Notes: generated by a model not told the origin, from the sequence alone. A stretch of DNA of 64,000 bases from Stichopus chloronotus (GCA_021234535.1 CM037830.1:2950170-3014169), one strand, 5' to 3'. Counted from the first letter of the stretch, positions 38,801 to 47,315 are shown. Made by a program: numbers and translations.

Positions 38801-41800
38801 AGTATGGTATGGAGCTTCACAAACATTCACAATTACAGCATATTGTAGGTTTTAGCTAGATTCATAGTTGATATGATGAATAGTTACAGCATACAATAGA
38901 TTGTGTTAATTAATAGATTCAAAGTTGTGTTATGGCAAGTGAACAATGACTTGATAACAACAATTAAATAATACCAGCGAGAAAGGTTCGACCAAATGTT
39001 CTCCATAGCAAATTTTACTTCCACGAAAATCAGGTCACCATCAGTGAACATGATGCAGAATAGAATGAACTGGTTGATTCATTTGAAAGATAAAACAAGA
39101 GTTACCGCGGCGACAACGACTCACCTGCGTCAAGACAGGTCGAACATCTCTGACATCCCCCTTGTTCATGATACAAGACTGAAGTTCCCTTGAAACTGGG
39201 TACCCTGGTAGTCTAACAGGGACATTATAATCATACGTCCTGAATGTATAAAGAAAATGAGTCGTTTGCAAGTACTTATTAATCATTCTGTGTTTGTGTT
39301 CATTTCCATTTTGGAGGACATCGATACTGCTCCTTGAAGGGACATTCACATAGTTCATTTACTTTACTGATGATTTCAGCATCAGTCTAAATCATTTCTA
39401 CATTCATACACACCTAGGTTAAGAACTTTAGAGAACCAACAGAACACACTGTGAACAGCACACAAATCTCATTTATTGTGCAGGACCTTTCAGAACATAC
39501 CAACTGCTGTTGATAGGCGGTAAACAACACCATACCACAATGTGCATATACCATTAAACTTATTTAGAAATACCCCACCACCATACCCATAAATCGATCA
39601 TTTTAAAACCTTTGCATAATTTACACTTATTTCCAGTATAAACTGTAGTGCTATAGTACCAGCCAAAGACCATGGCTTGCCACTCCACTTTTCTCCTTCT
39701 TTCTTTCTTTCTTTCTTCCTTTCTTTCTTCTTTTCTTTCTTTCTTTCTTTCTTTCTTTCTACATTTTCTTTCTTTCTTCTTCCTTTCTTTCTTCCTTTCT
39801 TTCTTTCTTTCTTCACTTTTCTTTCTTTCTCTGCAATCTTCACTTTCCGACAGCAGAAGTCACCCACATAGATTCAGCAATAAGACACAAATTAATATTG
39901 CTTTTAATATGAACACTTTATGGTGTATGTTTGAATGATCCCACAAAATGAGATCAATGCATAAGTGTGTAAAATAATAACACGGTCGAGTTAAAATAGC
40001 GACTGAAAGTTCCATTTGCATAACAAGTCTACCCAGCACACATGCTCTGAAGTACAATTCATTTCCTTTTCTAACCTTGTTGGTTTTACACCAGGGTAAG
40101 ACAAAACCTGTCCATTGACACGCTTGTTCAAGTTGTCCTTCCAGCGATCCATCCGACTTTCTCCCTTACTAGGCTCATTAGCAACTGCCTCAGAACTCTC
40201 CAGAAATGCCCCCAAAGTGCTATCAGAGACATCTACCAGAATTTCTCTTCCAATTTCAAAATCATCAAACTGAAATTTTGTCACTTATGACAGTCCTTCC
40301 CAAGTATCTGGGGAGCAAAGCAAAAGTGCAAAAATGCAAAAGATAGTCAAATGTATACTACCTTGCAGTTTTTCTGATAATATTACCACATGAGGTAAGT
40401 ACTATCTGGCTCTTGTAGGGACTAATTCTGTCCAGATGCTTGAAGTCCTAGAATATATTCCACTTTGGTTCTAATGTTATTCTAACAAAAAGATCGCAAA
40501 AATGGAAAGAAACAACTGTGGAAAAAAAGAAAATTGCAGTTATATTCCATGTAATAGCATCATGGACAAAACAAACAGAGGAATTTTAACTAACATACTA
40601 CTGAGTATCTGTGTAATTCATAAGTGTGACATTCTACAAATTGAGGAAAAAAAACCTATAATTCAAGCCTTAACAATTAGTTTACGATGCTACAAGGCAA
40701 CCACACAAGTGTGGAAGGAGCCTGTGGCTTTTGCAATGTGTAACATGACTGCCAACTAAACGATTTTAGTAAAATTTGTTTTTTCCAAAGGGATAGTTCA
40801 AAAAGTAAAACCATAGATTAGTCTCAGATGAAAAACCCATCTTACTGTGACTTGACAAGAGACGAACTTGAAACCCAAACTTTCTGGTTGCTAAGCTTCA
40901 TTTCAACAAATGCCACAAGGCTTGCCATTGCTTCAAAAGGTGCTGAGTTAAGTTAATTCACAAAAAAAAAGGAGGGTGCAGGAAAGAAAATTTTGAATAA
41001 AAGTCAGAGCTTTGCTTAACTGGTTAAAAATTTGCACAGAGGAATATAAATTTACTTTTTTTTGTTATTCCAGATCACAGAGATGTGGAGACCCAACTTA
41101 AAATTTCAGAACTAGAGAGCATAGGTAATACCTTGGACTGAAGGTAATATGGGTAAAGACAGATGACACAGCAGAGAGAGTGAAAGGAGGATGAACCAAA
41201 GATGAGAAGGTATCAGAGAAAGATATCTTCATTGAAGTGACTCCGGCACAACAGGAAACATTTACTGCTTTGACCAACCTCTCTTCATGCTCTAGGGAGT
41301 TCCTGAAAACAAAGAAGTTTACAAGACTTGACACTAAGAAGCCTTTATCAACATATTTGAACAAAAAGAATAAACGTTTGGGTTTTACACAGGAATAGCA
41401 GGTAAAGCAACTAAAAGAGGAATAAGGGATGAGATTTATTGTAATTCCTTAGAGTAAACTTTGCTCTTGATGAAGTTAACAATGACTTTTATGATTGTGT
41501 TGCATACTTAATATCACAAAGTACTTCAAATTACAAGTTAGAGGGTAGCAGCCAGTAAAGATCTTACTTACTTCAAAACAAGAGTTAACTGCAACTTGCC
41601 ACCGAGTGAAACTTTTAACATTTCAGTCACCTCTGTGATGATAATTCCACATTTGTTTCTGAACAATTCTTCCTTCCATTTGAACTGAGGTTGCTGACAA
41701 ATATCTTCAACATTGGTCTCACTGAAAGAGCAAAACATAAAACAACAATTATCCAGGAAACATGAGCCACCCTCTCTCGCTCTTTCTGTCTACTGCAATA

Positions 41801-42942
41801 TTTTGAGACAAGATTTGCACATGAGTGCTTTCATAAACACTAACTGTCAGTTCGTTATGATTAATATCCAGTTCATTCTAAAAGCAACTAAAGGTAGTAC
41901 TAGTGACAATGAGACATATTCTTTTCATAATTCAATCCTGTTAACCTGCATACTGTATTATTAAAAGCTACAAGACCATCAAGTACTTTAACAGTACAAA
42001 CATCCATCTACAGTAACATTAAATTCTCTGATGTTTATTCAGATAGCATTATGTTATCAAAGCATTATGTTAAATAAAAACTTAGTGAACATGATAGATC
42101 AGTAAGACAGAAAAATTATTGGTGAACATTTCTCACCTCTTCATTGGCCTGCTCTTCGGGTACAAATTTGTTCCCCTCCATTTTCCACGACTTTGATCGG
42201 ACTCAATAGCAACCCCTGTCAACCAGTCACCTTTCTGTGGTTTGAATCCATCACATGCCGCAAAGGGAAAGTAAATGTTACTATCTATGAAGCCATACCC
42301 AGGATAGACATGTGTGACCTCCCCTGTGAAGTGTTTATCCCTCAAAGGTTTAATAGCTTTGGCAGATGCTTCCCCTGTTAGGATGTTTTGAACTAGAGTT
42401 GCTTTCACCCAGTCTCCCCTATAGGGCTTAAAGTCATATGGAACAGCATCTTTGGAGAAGGAGATGTGGTCATTTATTGTACCCACTCGCTTATCATATT
42501 TGGTTATTTTACCAATGACAACCTCTTCCATTTCTTCTTTGACCTCATCATTGGAGTCAAACCAGTTTGAAACAATGGACACAGAAAGGGCTTGTTTGGT
42601 ACTGAGCTCATTTTCCCCAGTGGTTTCAACCACAGCTTGAACACTGGCTCCAACAACTGGACATTCTCTATCCAGAACTGATGATAAACTGAAGTATATG
42701 TCTCCATCTATAAGGCCATAGTCACCAAAAACCTGTGTTATAGTTCCACTGACTTGCTCTGTTCTCCTCTGTGCTTTGTATTCATTGGGGCTGATCGATG
42801 GTATGATAGTATGGGAGTTATCGATGGAATATTTCCGATCAGTTGCGGGATACTTCAGTGAAACATCATCGGTCAAAGTACTATCATTCTCCTCTTGATT
42901 AGTCCACAGGTTACTAATGAAGTTAAATGCTGTACTGAACAT
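17192..42942 (-). CDS. MOV10L1: MOV10L1-like piRNA-pathway RNA helicase (gene span, about 23 exons)
   Basis: Gene-level entry. MOV10L1 is a germline SF1 5'-to-3' RNA helicase that binds PIWI proteins and feeds precursors into piRNA production in perinuclear granules (known for the mammalian protein). The start [13 protein letters not shown] mirrors the hydrophobic-aromatic start of vertebrate MOV10L1. Motifs in order: Ia-type region, GPPGTGKT (split by an intron), DEAG box, [38 protein letters not shown], and [18 protein letters not shown]. The extended N-terminus separates it from MOV10 itself. Exons are placed by splice consensus and phase. Anomalies: surplus bases in the exons at 23619 and 17925, and an unresolved phase change between 41132 and 40269. 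It could be a pseudogene, but intact splice sites and conserved motifs elsewhere favour a real gene with assembly errors. Confidence 0.9.
17925..18123 (-). CDS. MOV10L1: MOV10L1 exon: YIGCDLP block, with one surplus base
   Basis: 199 bp where 198 would keep phase 0-0. The start reads DSKWRA in one frame and continues [20 protein letters not shown] in another; the D-x-x-W/F...N-x-x-Y-x-GCDLP layout matches the family end. The surplus base lies near 18103-18112. The exon ends in an acidic stretch ([20 protein letters not shown]) and a strong GTAAGTACTG donor. Confidence 0.8.
18446..18586 (-). CDS. MOV10L1: MOV10L1 exon: motif VI ([18 protein letters not shown])
   Basis: 141 bp, acceptor TTTTGAAG, donor GTAAGT, phase 0-0. 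[20 protein letters not shown] is motif VI with the arginine finger region (RFNVAITR), followed by [11 protein letters not shown]. Confidence 0.92.
18790..20146 (+). repeat. GGTTCC-ended repeat family, copy A (left end eroded)
   Basis: Left part holds roughly 110-bp tandem monomers (motif ACCATAGTAGTAA-TGACACAA at about 19090 and 19228). Right part holds the family end: CTCTAGTGCCCCCAGTGACC, ACCACCAAAAACGATAGGGC, ACTTTCATCC, CACA microsatellite, then ATAGGTTCC...GAGGAACC. Lies in a MOV10L1 intron, antisense to the gene. Confidence 0.7.
21052..21159 (-). CDS. MOV10L1: MOV10L1 exon: [11 protein letters not shown]
   Basis: 108 bp, acceptor TTAACTAG, donor GTGAGT, phase 0-0. [20 protein letters not shown] is motif V of the family with the catalytic-site Gln-Gly-x-Glu present. 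Confidence 0.9.
21969..22118 (-). CDS. MOV10L1: MOV10L1 exon: GIITPYRKQ
   Basis: 150 bp, acceptor TTTTCAG, donor GTATAT, phase 0-0. Reads [20 protein letters not shown] and ends [12 protein letters not shown], the segment before motif V. Confidence 0.9.
22897..23073 (-). CDS. MOV10L1: MOV10L1 exon: motif IV NYRSHP
   Basis: 177 bp, acceptor TTCAAAG, donor GTAATA, phase 0-0. [20 protein letters not shown] then LFYHGELEP; the NYRSHP and FY-x-x-EL blocks are standard SF1/Upf1-like. Confidence 0.9.
23619..23784 (-). CDS. MOV10L1: MOV10L1 exon: motif [13 protein letters not shown], with one surplus base
   Basis: 166 bp where 165 is expected (phase 0-0). [20 protein letters not shown] is in one frame, and [18 protein letters not shown] followed by HGCYDPLL is in the next. 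The switch falls near 23695-23701 after SLL; read straight through, the frame hits a stop a few codons later. Splice sites are sound (TATACAG, GTAAGA). No usable mini-intron fits. Confidence 0.85.
23912..25605 (+). repeat. GGTTCC-ended repeat family, copy B (most complete)
   Basis: Starts CAAGAGCCCAAGGGCAATG and ends GCATAGGTTCCTTTGCTGAT-GCAAGGAACC. The middle has at least four diverged monomers carrying CACTACCATAGTAG-type blocks (about 24306, 24390, 24524, 24668). About 1.7 kb, in the intron between the DEAG and motif III exons. Confidence 0.75.
25795..26520 (-). mobile_element. Non-LTR retrotransposon (CR1/L2-type) endonuclease relic
   Basis: The minus strand reads [20 protein letters not shown] with [16 protein letters not shown], then after frame breaks [26 protein letters not shown] and [11 protein letters not shown]. 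These are the usual N-A-x-S-x-x-x-K, T-E/K-TWL, GDFN-x-H, LDL-x-x and SDH landmarks of a LINE apurinic endonuclease. No reverse transcriptase follows; the relic is truncated and frameshifted, and lies in a MOV10L1 intron in the same orientation as the gene. Confidence 0.8.
27131..27352 (-). CDS. MOV10L1: MOV10L1 exon: DEAG box
   Basis: 222 bp, acceptor AATTACAG, donor GTGAGT, phase 0-0. [20 protein letters not shown] is followed by [19 protein letters not shown], the Walker B/motif II (DEAG) of the MOV10 group. Intact. Confidence 0.92.
28557..28634 (-). CDS. MOV10L1: MOV10L1 exon ([20 protein letters not shown])
   Basis: 78 bp, acceptor TTTACAG, donor GTGAGC, phase 0-0. Follows motif Ia and ends FRRQEE; the R-L-x-A-x-x-R segment is usual at this place in MOV10 proteins. 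Confidence 0.85.
29357..29466 (-). CDS. MOV10L1: MOV10L1 exon: Walker A TGKT and motif Ia
   Basis: 110 bp, acceptor CATTTTAG, donor GTGAGC, phase 1-0. Starts (G)[15 protein letters not shown] and includes [12 protein letters not shown], the motif Ia of Upf1-like helicases. Lys and Thr of TGKT are present, so the ATP site looks intact. Confidence 0.9.
30380..30581 (-). CDS. MOV10L1: MOV10L1 exon: Q-motif region and first half of Walker A
   Basis: 202 bp, acceptor TGCTGTAG, donor GTATAA, phase 0-1. [20 protein letters not shown] is the LN-x-x-Q-x-x-AV motif and [10 protein letters not shown] ends the exon, the Gly codon being split before the TGKT half. Confidence 0.9.
31179..32401 (+). repeat. 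GGTTCC-ended repeat family, copy C
   Basis: Starts ACAAGAGCCCAAGGGCACTC-TGGTTCCTTGCA and ends GGTTCCTTTGCTGACGCAAGG-AACCA. The start and end carry TGGTTCCTTGC and its complement, so the element has short terminal inverted repeats. A second internal start is at about 31505, and the right-hand 120-bp block is duplicated in tandem (32040-32190, 32190-32330). Confidence 0.75.
32496..32653 (-). CDS. MOV10L1: MOV10L1 exon beginning with LFPA
   Basis: 158 bp, acceptor TGTTCCAG, donor GTGAGT, phase 1-0. Begins [20 protein letters not shown] (first residue split) and ends SSKIKSYI. A variable linker before the helicase core. Confidence 0.8.
33269..33450. repeat. Tandem duplication, about 90-bp unit
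   Basis: Two adjacent copies sharing GGCGATATC-TTTTACACCA and GCAGTCATGATTTATGTTTT; in the intron next to the 29-bp exon. Confidence 0.75.
33646..33674 (-). CDS. MOV10L1: MOV10L1 29-bp micro-exon (TPLRRCHQA)
   Basis: Acceptor GTTGTCAG, donor GTGAGT, phase 2-1. Reads TPLRRCHQA and restores both frame and the conserved family motif between YSR and FLFPA. Too short for ORF scanning; found by looking for the missing motif. Confidence 0.8.
34624..34715 (-). CDS. MOV10L1: MOV10L1 exon with YNVRFTYSR
   Basis: 92 bp, acceptor TTTCAG, donor GTAAAA, phase 0-2. Reads [18 protein letters not shown] then [13 protein letters not shown], which must continue into the LRR-x-H motif of the family, supplied by the next 29-bp exon. 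Confidence 0.85.
35655..37352 (+). repeat. GGTTCC-ended repeat family, copy D (diverged or interrupted)
   Basis: A start-like AGGGCACTATGGTCCCTTG at 35660 and an end-like CATAGGTTCCTTTGTTAAC-AAAAGGAACC at 37327-37352 with the CCACCAAAAATGATACAGC block before it. The middle does not resemble the other copies well, so these may be two fragments. Confidence 0.5.
37541..37612. repeat. Minisatellite, 18-bp unit x4
   Basis: GTTTACACCAATGTATT is repeated about four times with single changes. It explains the overlapping open frames seen here. Confidence 0.85.
38156..38305 (-). CDS. MOV10L1: MOV10L1 exon with [14 protein letters not shown]
   Basis: 150 bp, acceptor TCAACAG, donor GTGAGT, phase 0-0. 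[19 protein letters not shown] is the highly conserved beta-barrel segment of MOV10-type (Upf1-like) helicases. Confidence 0.9.
38670..38768 (-). CDS. MOV10L1: MOV10L1 exon with [18 protein letters not shown]
   Basis: 99 bp, acceptor CTCATAG, donor GTGAGC, phase 0-0. [20 protein letters not shown] is the LL-x-x-EE-x-Q-x-x-x-DI-x-x-(Y/F)-DM signature that precedes the beta-barrel of MOV10-family helicases, strong support for the family call. Confidence 0.9.
39125..39239 (-). CDS. MOV10L1: MOV10L1 exon with [12 protein letters not shown]
   Basis: 115 bp, acceptor CATTCAG, donor GTGAGT, phase 2-0. Reads [19 protein letters not shown] then [15 protein letters not shown] proline-containing linker block conserved in this family before the helicase domain. 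Confidence 0.85.
39690..39835. repeat. TTTC microsatellite
   Basis: About 145 bp of interrupted CTTT units in a MOV10L1 intron. The long Phe/Ser and Lys/Glu-rich open frames across it are artefacts. Confidence 0.95.
40076..40269 (-). CDS. MOV10L1: MOV10L1 exon with [14 protein letters not shown]
   Basis: 194 bp, acceptor AATTTCAG, donor GTTAGA, phase 0-2. Begins [14 protein letters not shown], then an acidic/polar linker with [18 protein letters not shown], and ends YPGVKPTR. The F-x-I-GR block is characteristic of the MOV10/MOV10L1 N-terminal half. Confidence 0.85.
40403..40447 (-). CDS. MOV10L1: Possible MOV10L1 exon, 45 bp
   Basis: Acceptor TATTCTAG, donor GTACTT, phase 0-0, 15 codons reading [15 protein letters not shown]. 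It would join in frame to the [10 protein letters not shown] exon. The FKHL word is reminiscent of the family's segment before the D-x-E-IG motif, but this is a weak call. Confidence 0.4.
40846..40890 (-). CDS. MOV10L1: Possible MOV10L1 exon, 45 bp
   Basis: Good acceptor (AAGCTTAG) and donor (GTAAGAT) enclose 15 open codons reading [15 protein letters not shown] in phase 0. The phase agrees with downstream exons but not with exon 3. Included because the splice sites are strong. Confidence 0.4.
41132..41302 (-). CDS. MOV10L1: MOV10L1 exon 3
   Basis: 171 bp, acceptor TTTTCAG, donor GTATTA, phase 2-2. Reads [20 protein letters not shown] through to THITFSPR, an immunoglobulin-like beta-rich segment by composition. 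Its phase-2 end does not match the phase-0 start of the next certain exon (40269), so an exon is missing here or a base is wrong. Confidence 0.75.
41572..41721 (-). CDS. MOV10L1: MOV10L1 exon 2
   Basis: 150 bp, acceptor CTTTCAG, donor GTAAGT, phase 2-2. Reads from [16 protein letters not shown] through [19 protein letters not shown] to QLTLVLK. Belongs to the pre-helicase region typical of MOV10 proteins; no catalytic motif. Confidence 0.8.
42137..42942 (-). CDS. MOV10L1: MOV10L1 exon 1: N-terminal OB/cold-shock-like repeats
   Basis: 268 codons plus two bases; donor GTGAGA, phase 2. After a 60-residue leader, three similar segments appear at about residues 64-105, 141-185 and 205-247. Each starts with G-x-I/V-T-x-V/Y and contains YG-x-ID-x-x-IYF (TINDHISF in the second); segments two and three also have KP-x-x-GDWV/L. 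They resemble the S1/cold-shock-type OB folds seen in this family. The ATG at 42942 is preferred to the in-frame ATG at 42966 because the upstream bases look like an intron end. Confidence 0.85.
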
Positions 42943-42956
42943 TATGATTTGAAGAG

Positions 42957-44430
42957 CTACATACAAGAAAAGAAGAAGACAGCAGATTTCACAAATCAGA
43001 AGAACATAAAATAGAGAACATTAAAACTTACATAGTCTGTTTATTACATGAAAACTTAAAGGGAAATAGGGCATTTAGAATACACCGACATGACATGCAA
43101 AGGAAATAGCTTTAATCATTGTCAAAACATTCAGTCTCATCAATAAACATCTACCATTGAAGCTTCATCTTCTCAAACGATTATGCATGTGATAAGAAAT
43201 GGAAGATGCATCACTTTAAATTTTGAAAAGTTTGGGTGAACAAATTAGTGTTGAGCAAGAAATAACTGAATTTTGATCTAGGAGGAGCTTATTTTTTGAA
43301 AAGTAGGCTACAATTCTTCCTATTTTGAATCATCTATCATTCTACGTCCACAAACATTGGTTTCAAAAATATGGATGTTTTCTCTAAAACAAACGCCCGA
43401 TATCCCTTTAAGGTATGGATTGCAGGAGTACACACTACAAAGACAATATCTGAATTTATCGCATGAGATATTCTGAAATAACGTAAGAGTTTGAAAGTCA
43501 AACAAACAATTTTAACTAGTAAATTTAGCCTTCTTTCATCTAAAAAAGAGAAAAAAAAAGCTTATGTGCATTCATTGTGGAGCTCTACAGCCACATAAGG
43601 TCCACCACAGAGTGTTCTGTCCAGCTGCAACATGTTCAACGTTTTAGGACAATCAAGTCAATTTCAGTCATTGAGCCTTGAGGTCCATATATTTAGGGCT
43701 GGGTGTGGTAGTGGTATTTACAGAAAATCATTTAATTAGAATGTGATGCTAATTATGGTTCACCTAGCGACTTGGCATATGAAGGCTGAGGTGATGGAAT
43801 GCTCTTCTGTCATCTAAATTGAAGCAGCTGACCAGTATCAGCAACTTCAGCAAGTGAACTGTTGATCTGTTACATCTAGTGCTAGCCAGGACAGCAATAT
43901 TATGGACAGCTTCAGGAAAGAGTCTGCTTCTAGTTCCAAGGCTAGTTCTGCCACTGGGTTTCAGAGTGGAGTCATGTGTTACAGTACTGTGTTCTTCCAG
44001 TCATTCTGAGTCCCTTTCTTCTAACATCGATACAACAATAGGAATGAATCAGGCGATATTGGATGTCGTTGCTGAGTAACGCCTAGGAAGAAGTGGCCGG
44101 TGCGTTTTTTCCAACGTGTTGTGTTTATTGAATTTGATAAATGAACGTTGGCATTGTTTACTTAGACCAATTTCGTGTAAATGGTATATCTACAATGACA
44201 CATACTGATTTTCCCATACAATAAGCAAACTTACCGCTTTTATACTTCGATTTTTTTCATACGTGAGGTCATTTAATTTCTCCAGGTGACTGTCTTTCTC
44301 TTTACCCTGGAAGCATCATCAGTCTCGGGCAACTTTTGAGGAAGCAGGCTAACGGACTCCCGAGAGTAACTTGAACAAGTCACGATCAAATTTCCTTTCA
44401 CGTTCAGACGGTTCAGTCCAGGATATCACA
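42957..44430. other. Upstream region of the helicase gene
   Basis: No coding sequence supported. It should contain the helicase promoter and any 5' leader intron. I see the possible untranslated exon near 44235 but no clear core promoter element. Confidence 0.4.
44235..44320 (-). other. Possible 5' untranslated exon of the helicase gene
   Basis: A strong donor (GCG then GTAAGTTTGC) at 44234 lies 1.3 kb upstream of the start codon. The coding exon 1 has an acceptor-like TTTCTTGTATGTAG ending at 42957, 14 bp before its ATG, so a spliced 5' leader is plausible. The upstream edge of this exon cannot be set. It lies just left of the foldback element. Confidence 0.25.
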
Positions 44431-44589
44431 TGTATGGAACGCCAAAAGGGCAATGAATTTTGTTGTCTCATCGTAGTTTGTCTCAACTTATTTCGTTGTC
44501 TGATTTGATTTTGTCTCCTTTTTGGTTTGTCTCATTCGATTGTGTCGTCTCACTTAATTTTGTCTCCTTGTAGATTGTCTGATGTACGT

Positions 44590-44915
44590 TTACTTCATTT
44601 AAGGTTGTCTCATTAAAGGTTGCTTCATATTAGGTCGTCTCGTTTTAGTTTGCTTCATTAAAGTTCGTCTCCCAACAGTTCGCCTCACAGCAGTTTGCCT
44701 CACTGCAGTCCGTCTCACTGCAATTTGCCTCACAGTAGTTCGCCTCACGCCAGTTTGCCTCATGGCAGTTCGTCTCACAGTTGTTCGTCTCATGGCAGTT
44801 CGTCTCACTGCAGTCCGTCTCACGGCAGTTCGTCTCACTGCAGTTCGTCTCACTGCAGTCCGCCTCAGCCGAGTTTGCCGCGTGTCAGTTTGCCTGACCC
44901 GAAGTTCGTCTCGGC
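44590..44915 (+). repeat. Left subrepeat array of the foldback element
   Basis: About 20 copies of a 15-bp unit (GTCTCACTGCAGTTC with variants). Period divisible by three, hence long spurious open frames reading Arg-Arg-Thr-Ala-Val on the opposite strand. Confidence 0.9.
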
Positions 44916-44954
44916 CCAGTTTGTCTCAAATCGGAGGCGCTATTCGTCAATTAA

Positions 44955-45000
44955 AATCAGAGCCATATATAGAGATACGGCTTTATATACGGCTCTGATT
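44955..45000. repeat. Small hairpin inside the foldback element
   Basis: AATCAGAGCC and GGCTCTGATT form perfect 10-bp arms around a 26-base AT-rich spacer, just inside the left array. No counterpart seen at the right end. Confidence 0.7.
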
Positions 45001-45174
45001 AAAATTTAAATCTAAGATAACTGATTACAAAATACACACGTGGCGCGAATCTTGACATTTTCGGTTTGAAGTATAGTTCGTACGTGTACGTGTATACACT
45101 GGACTCGACTAGACTTGGTTGTGACAGTATGTGAGTAAGCCGGCCTAGTACTTTAACGTAAGATCTGGTGCAAA

Positions 45175-45351
45175 ATGACGGAAGAAAGTCAACTAGCTCG
45201 GCTTGTCAGTCTCGGCTATACTAACACAATTATAGCTGAGGTGATGGGAGTGTCACTCAGAACAGTGAAGAACCAAAAAAAAGGCAAAATAGGATATGAG
45301 GCTACACACTTCTATGGCTTTTTCTTGGATATACTTCACGACATTATGTGA
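45175..45351 (+). CDS. Small helix-turn-helix ORF inside the foldback element
   Basis: 58 codons from ATG to TGA. The first half, RLVSLGYTNTIIAEVMGVSL followed by RTVKN, has the spacing of a sequence-specific helix-turn-helix (I-A-x-x-x-G-V-S-x-x-T-V), as found at the N-terminus of several transposase and integrase-like proteins. The second half looks like read-through into non-coding sequence, so this may be the first exon or the stump of a transposase. No catalytic domain visible downstream. Confidence 0.45.
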   Translation: MTEESQLARLVSLGYTNTIIAEVMGVSLRTVKNQKKGKIGYEATHFYGFFLDILHDIM

Positions 45352-46894
45352 TTTTGGTCTCTGTAATGATGGGGCAGAATTTTTGTGTGGAAAACCCTAC
45401 CTATGTATGGGAATTCCCGGCTTGTGGATTCTTTCACCACTTACACAGAGATTGTTTTGTTTACAGGCTACATTCTATTTTGTGTTGTGCATGCTTTTCA
45501 ATTAATCTTGGTAAACTTTCTTGAACTGTCCTGCCGTGACTTCTGTGCAGAAATAAGACAACAAACTGATAAGAGAAGCAGAACAAGGAATTTAAGTTAA
45601 AGAAAAGAATACATGGACCAGCTTAGGTGAGTGTTGACTAGGCAAGCATGATTGTGGTACAGTTTAATAGCTGAGAGCACAGAAGATAAGGTTTCACACT
45701 ATTTCACTCCTGTAGGGAGGACTTGGAGGCCAGCAATGATGTTCATTGCCTATAATTGCCCATAATTGTCCATGAACTGGAAAGATGTTATCATAGTGAG
45801 GTTGGTTACAGTGGAAAACAAATCTTGCCCCATGACTACTGGGGACAGAATCACACTATGGGCAGAAGGCAAGTACAGTACCAAATAAAGTGCATGCCTA
45901 AACAACAATTCAACATAATTCTCCATCAGATTTTCATATATGTCATAATATTTTAATGGCTATTTGTAAAAAATACTTTCATACTATGACTCTCAAACAG
46001 TGCGCCGTCTCTTTCATAAATGTGAGATGCCACAGTACGTCCAATAAGTCACACTATAACTTGTGCTATGCGTCATACAAATCAATTGATGATTATCACA
46101 TAATTATAAGGGTTCATGTCAATGAAGGACACTATAGTGTATGCTAATTCTGTTCTCAATTGCTATTATAACAAGTGCACAGGGAAGTCTAATTGGAAAA
46201 AATTGCGATAGTGTGGGGAATTGAAAATAGTTATTCTTCGTGGTCCCAAAATGTCACATAAGTCATGTGCATGCTTTTTGTCCCATGTAAAGAAATGCAG
46301 TACCGTACAGCAATAATTTTCCTTCGTTAATGGTACTGTAAAATTAAGTGAATATTTCTGTGCATATTAAAATTAAGAGAACTCAAGAATGTTTGGGGGT
46401 TTTTAAATGTCATGAGCAAATTCCTTCTGAAATTCATACAAATGTCCCATAAGTCACAGTGACAATTACCATTCATAACATAATTTTGATGATAGTTATC
46501 CCACATCTTCTCTGACAATTCTTTTTAAGCGGGAATCCTTTTTCAAAGCTTACTTTTGTCATAAATTTAGAATATAACAATGAAATAAAATTAATGAATC
46601 ATGCACTATTTAGCAGCTTGAAAGTTGCTAAGTCTGATGTGCCCTTTGTTACTTTACTTTCATTTTAAAGATAGCAGATAATATCCATTGCAATAACCAA
46701 TGTGAAAGTCAGTATTTAAGTAATTAAGAGTCGAACTGTAGCCACAAGAAAAAAAATTCTAACACTGTGCAACATTCCATGCCATCTATTTTGTATTATC
46801 TTCAAACTTTGAAAAGTCATATCGCAAAAACCAGCGATAGCTAAACACAATTGCAATGGATTTTCATTCAGGATTTCACATTCTGAATGAAGCA

Positions 46895-47180
46895 CAACTT
46901 TTAATGAGCCGAACTGCTGTCAGACGAACTGCAGTGAGACGAACTGCTGTGAGACGAGCTGCAGTGAGACGGACTGCTGTGAGACGAACTGTTGGGAGAC
47001 GAACTTTAATGAAGCAAACTAAAACGAGACGACCTAATATGAGGCAACCTTTAATGAGACAACCTTAAATGAAGGAAACGTACATCAGACAATCTACAAG
47101 GAGACAAAATTAAGTGAGACGACACAATTGAATGAGACAAACCAAAAAGGAGACAAAATCAAATGAGACAACGAAACAAG
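46895..47180 (-). repeat. Right inverted copy of the GTCTCA array and unique terminal sequence
   Basis: Reverse complement of the left end. The array is shorter than on the left, so the two arms have changed length independently since insertion. Confidence 0.9.
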
Positions 47181-47315
47181 TTGAGACAAACTACGATGAG
47201 ACAACAAATTCATTGCCCTTTTGGCGTTCCATACACATGCTCCCTGATCCATATGTCCCTCGCCAATTATTCCTCCCAACCTGCGGATATCTTTGACTCC
47301 TGTATGAGCAAAAAG

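Larger units (their letters stand above)
44431..47235. mobile_element. Foldback-type DNA element with long terminal inverted repeats
   Basis: Left end TGTATGGAACGCCAAAAGGG is mirrored by the right end CCCTTTTGGCGTTCCATACA. The two ends match as near-perfect inverted repeats for about 300 bp, then continue as arrays of about 15-bp GTCTCAC-x-GCAGTTC units (about 320 bp on the left, about 110 bp on the right). Long, internally repetitive inverted repeats are typical of foldback elements. Any target-site duplication is unclear (CA or CATG at most). The interior of about 1.9 kb carries a small helix-turn-helix frame but no recognisable DDE transposase, so it is probably non-autonomous or decayed. 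Confidence 0.8.

Noticed and set aside
39598..39938. Lys/Glu-rich and Phe/Ser-rich open frames
   Set aside because: Translation of a TTTC microsatellite.
44599..45009. Long open frames reading Arg-Arg-Thr-Ala-Val repeats or Ser-His-rich repeats
   Set aside because: By-product of the 15-bp tandem unit in the foldback element arm.
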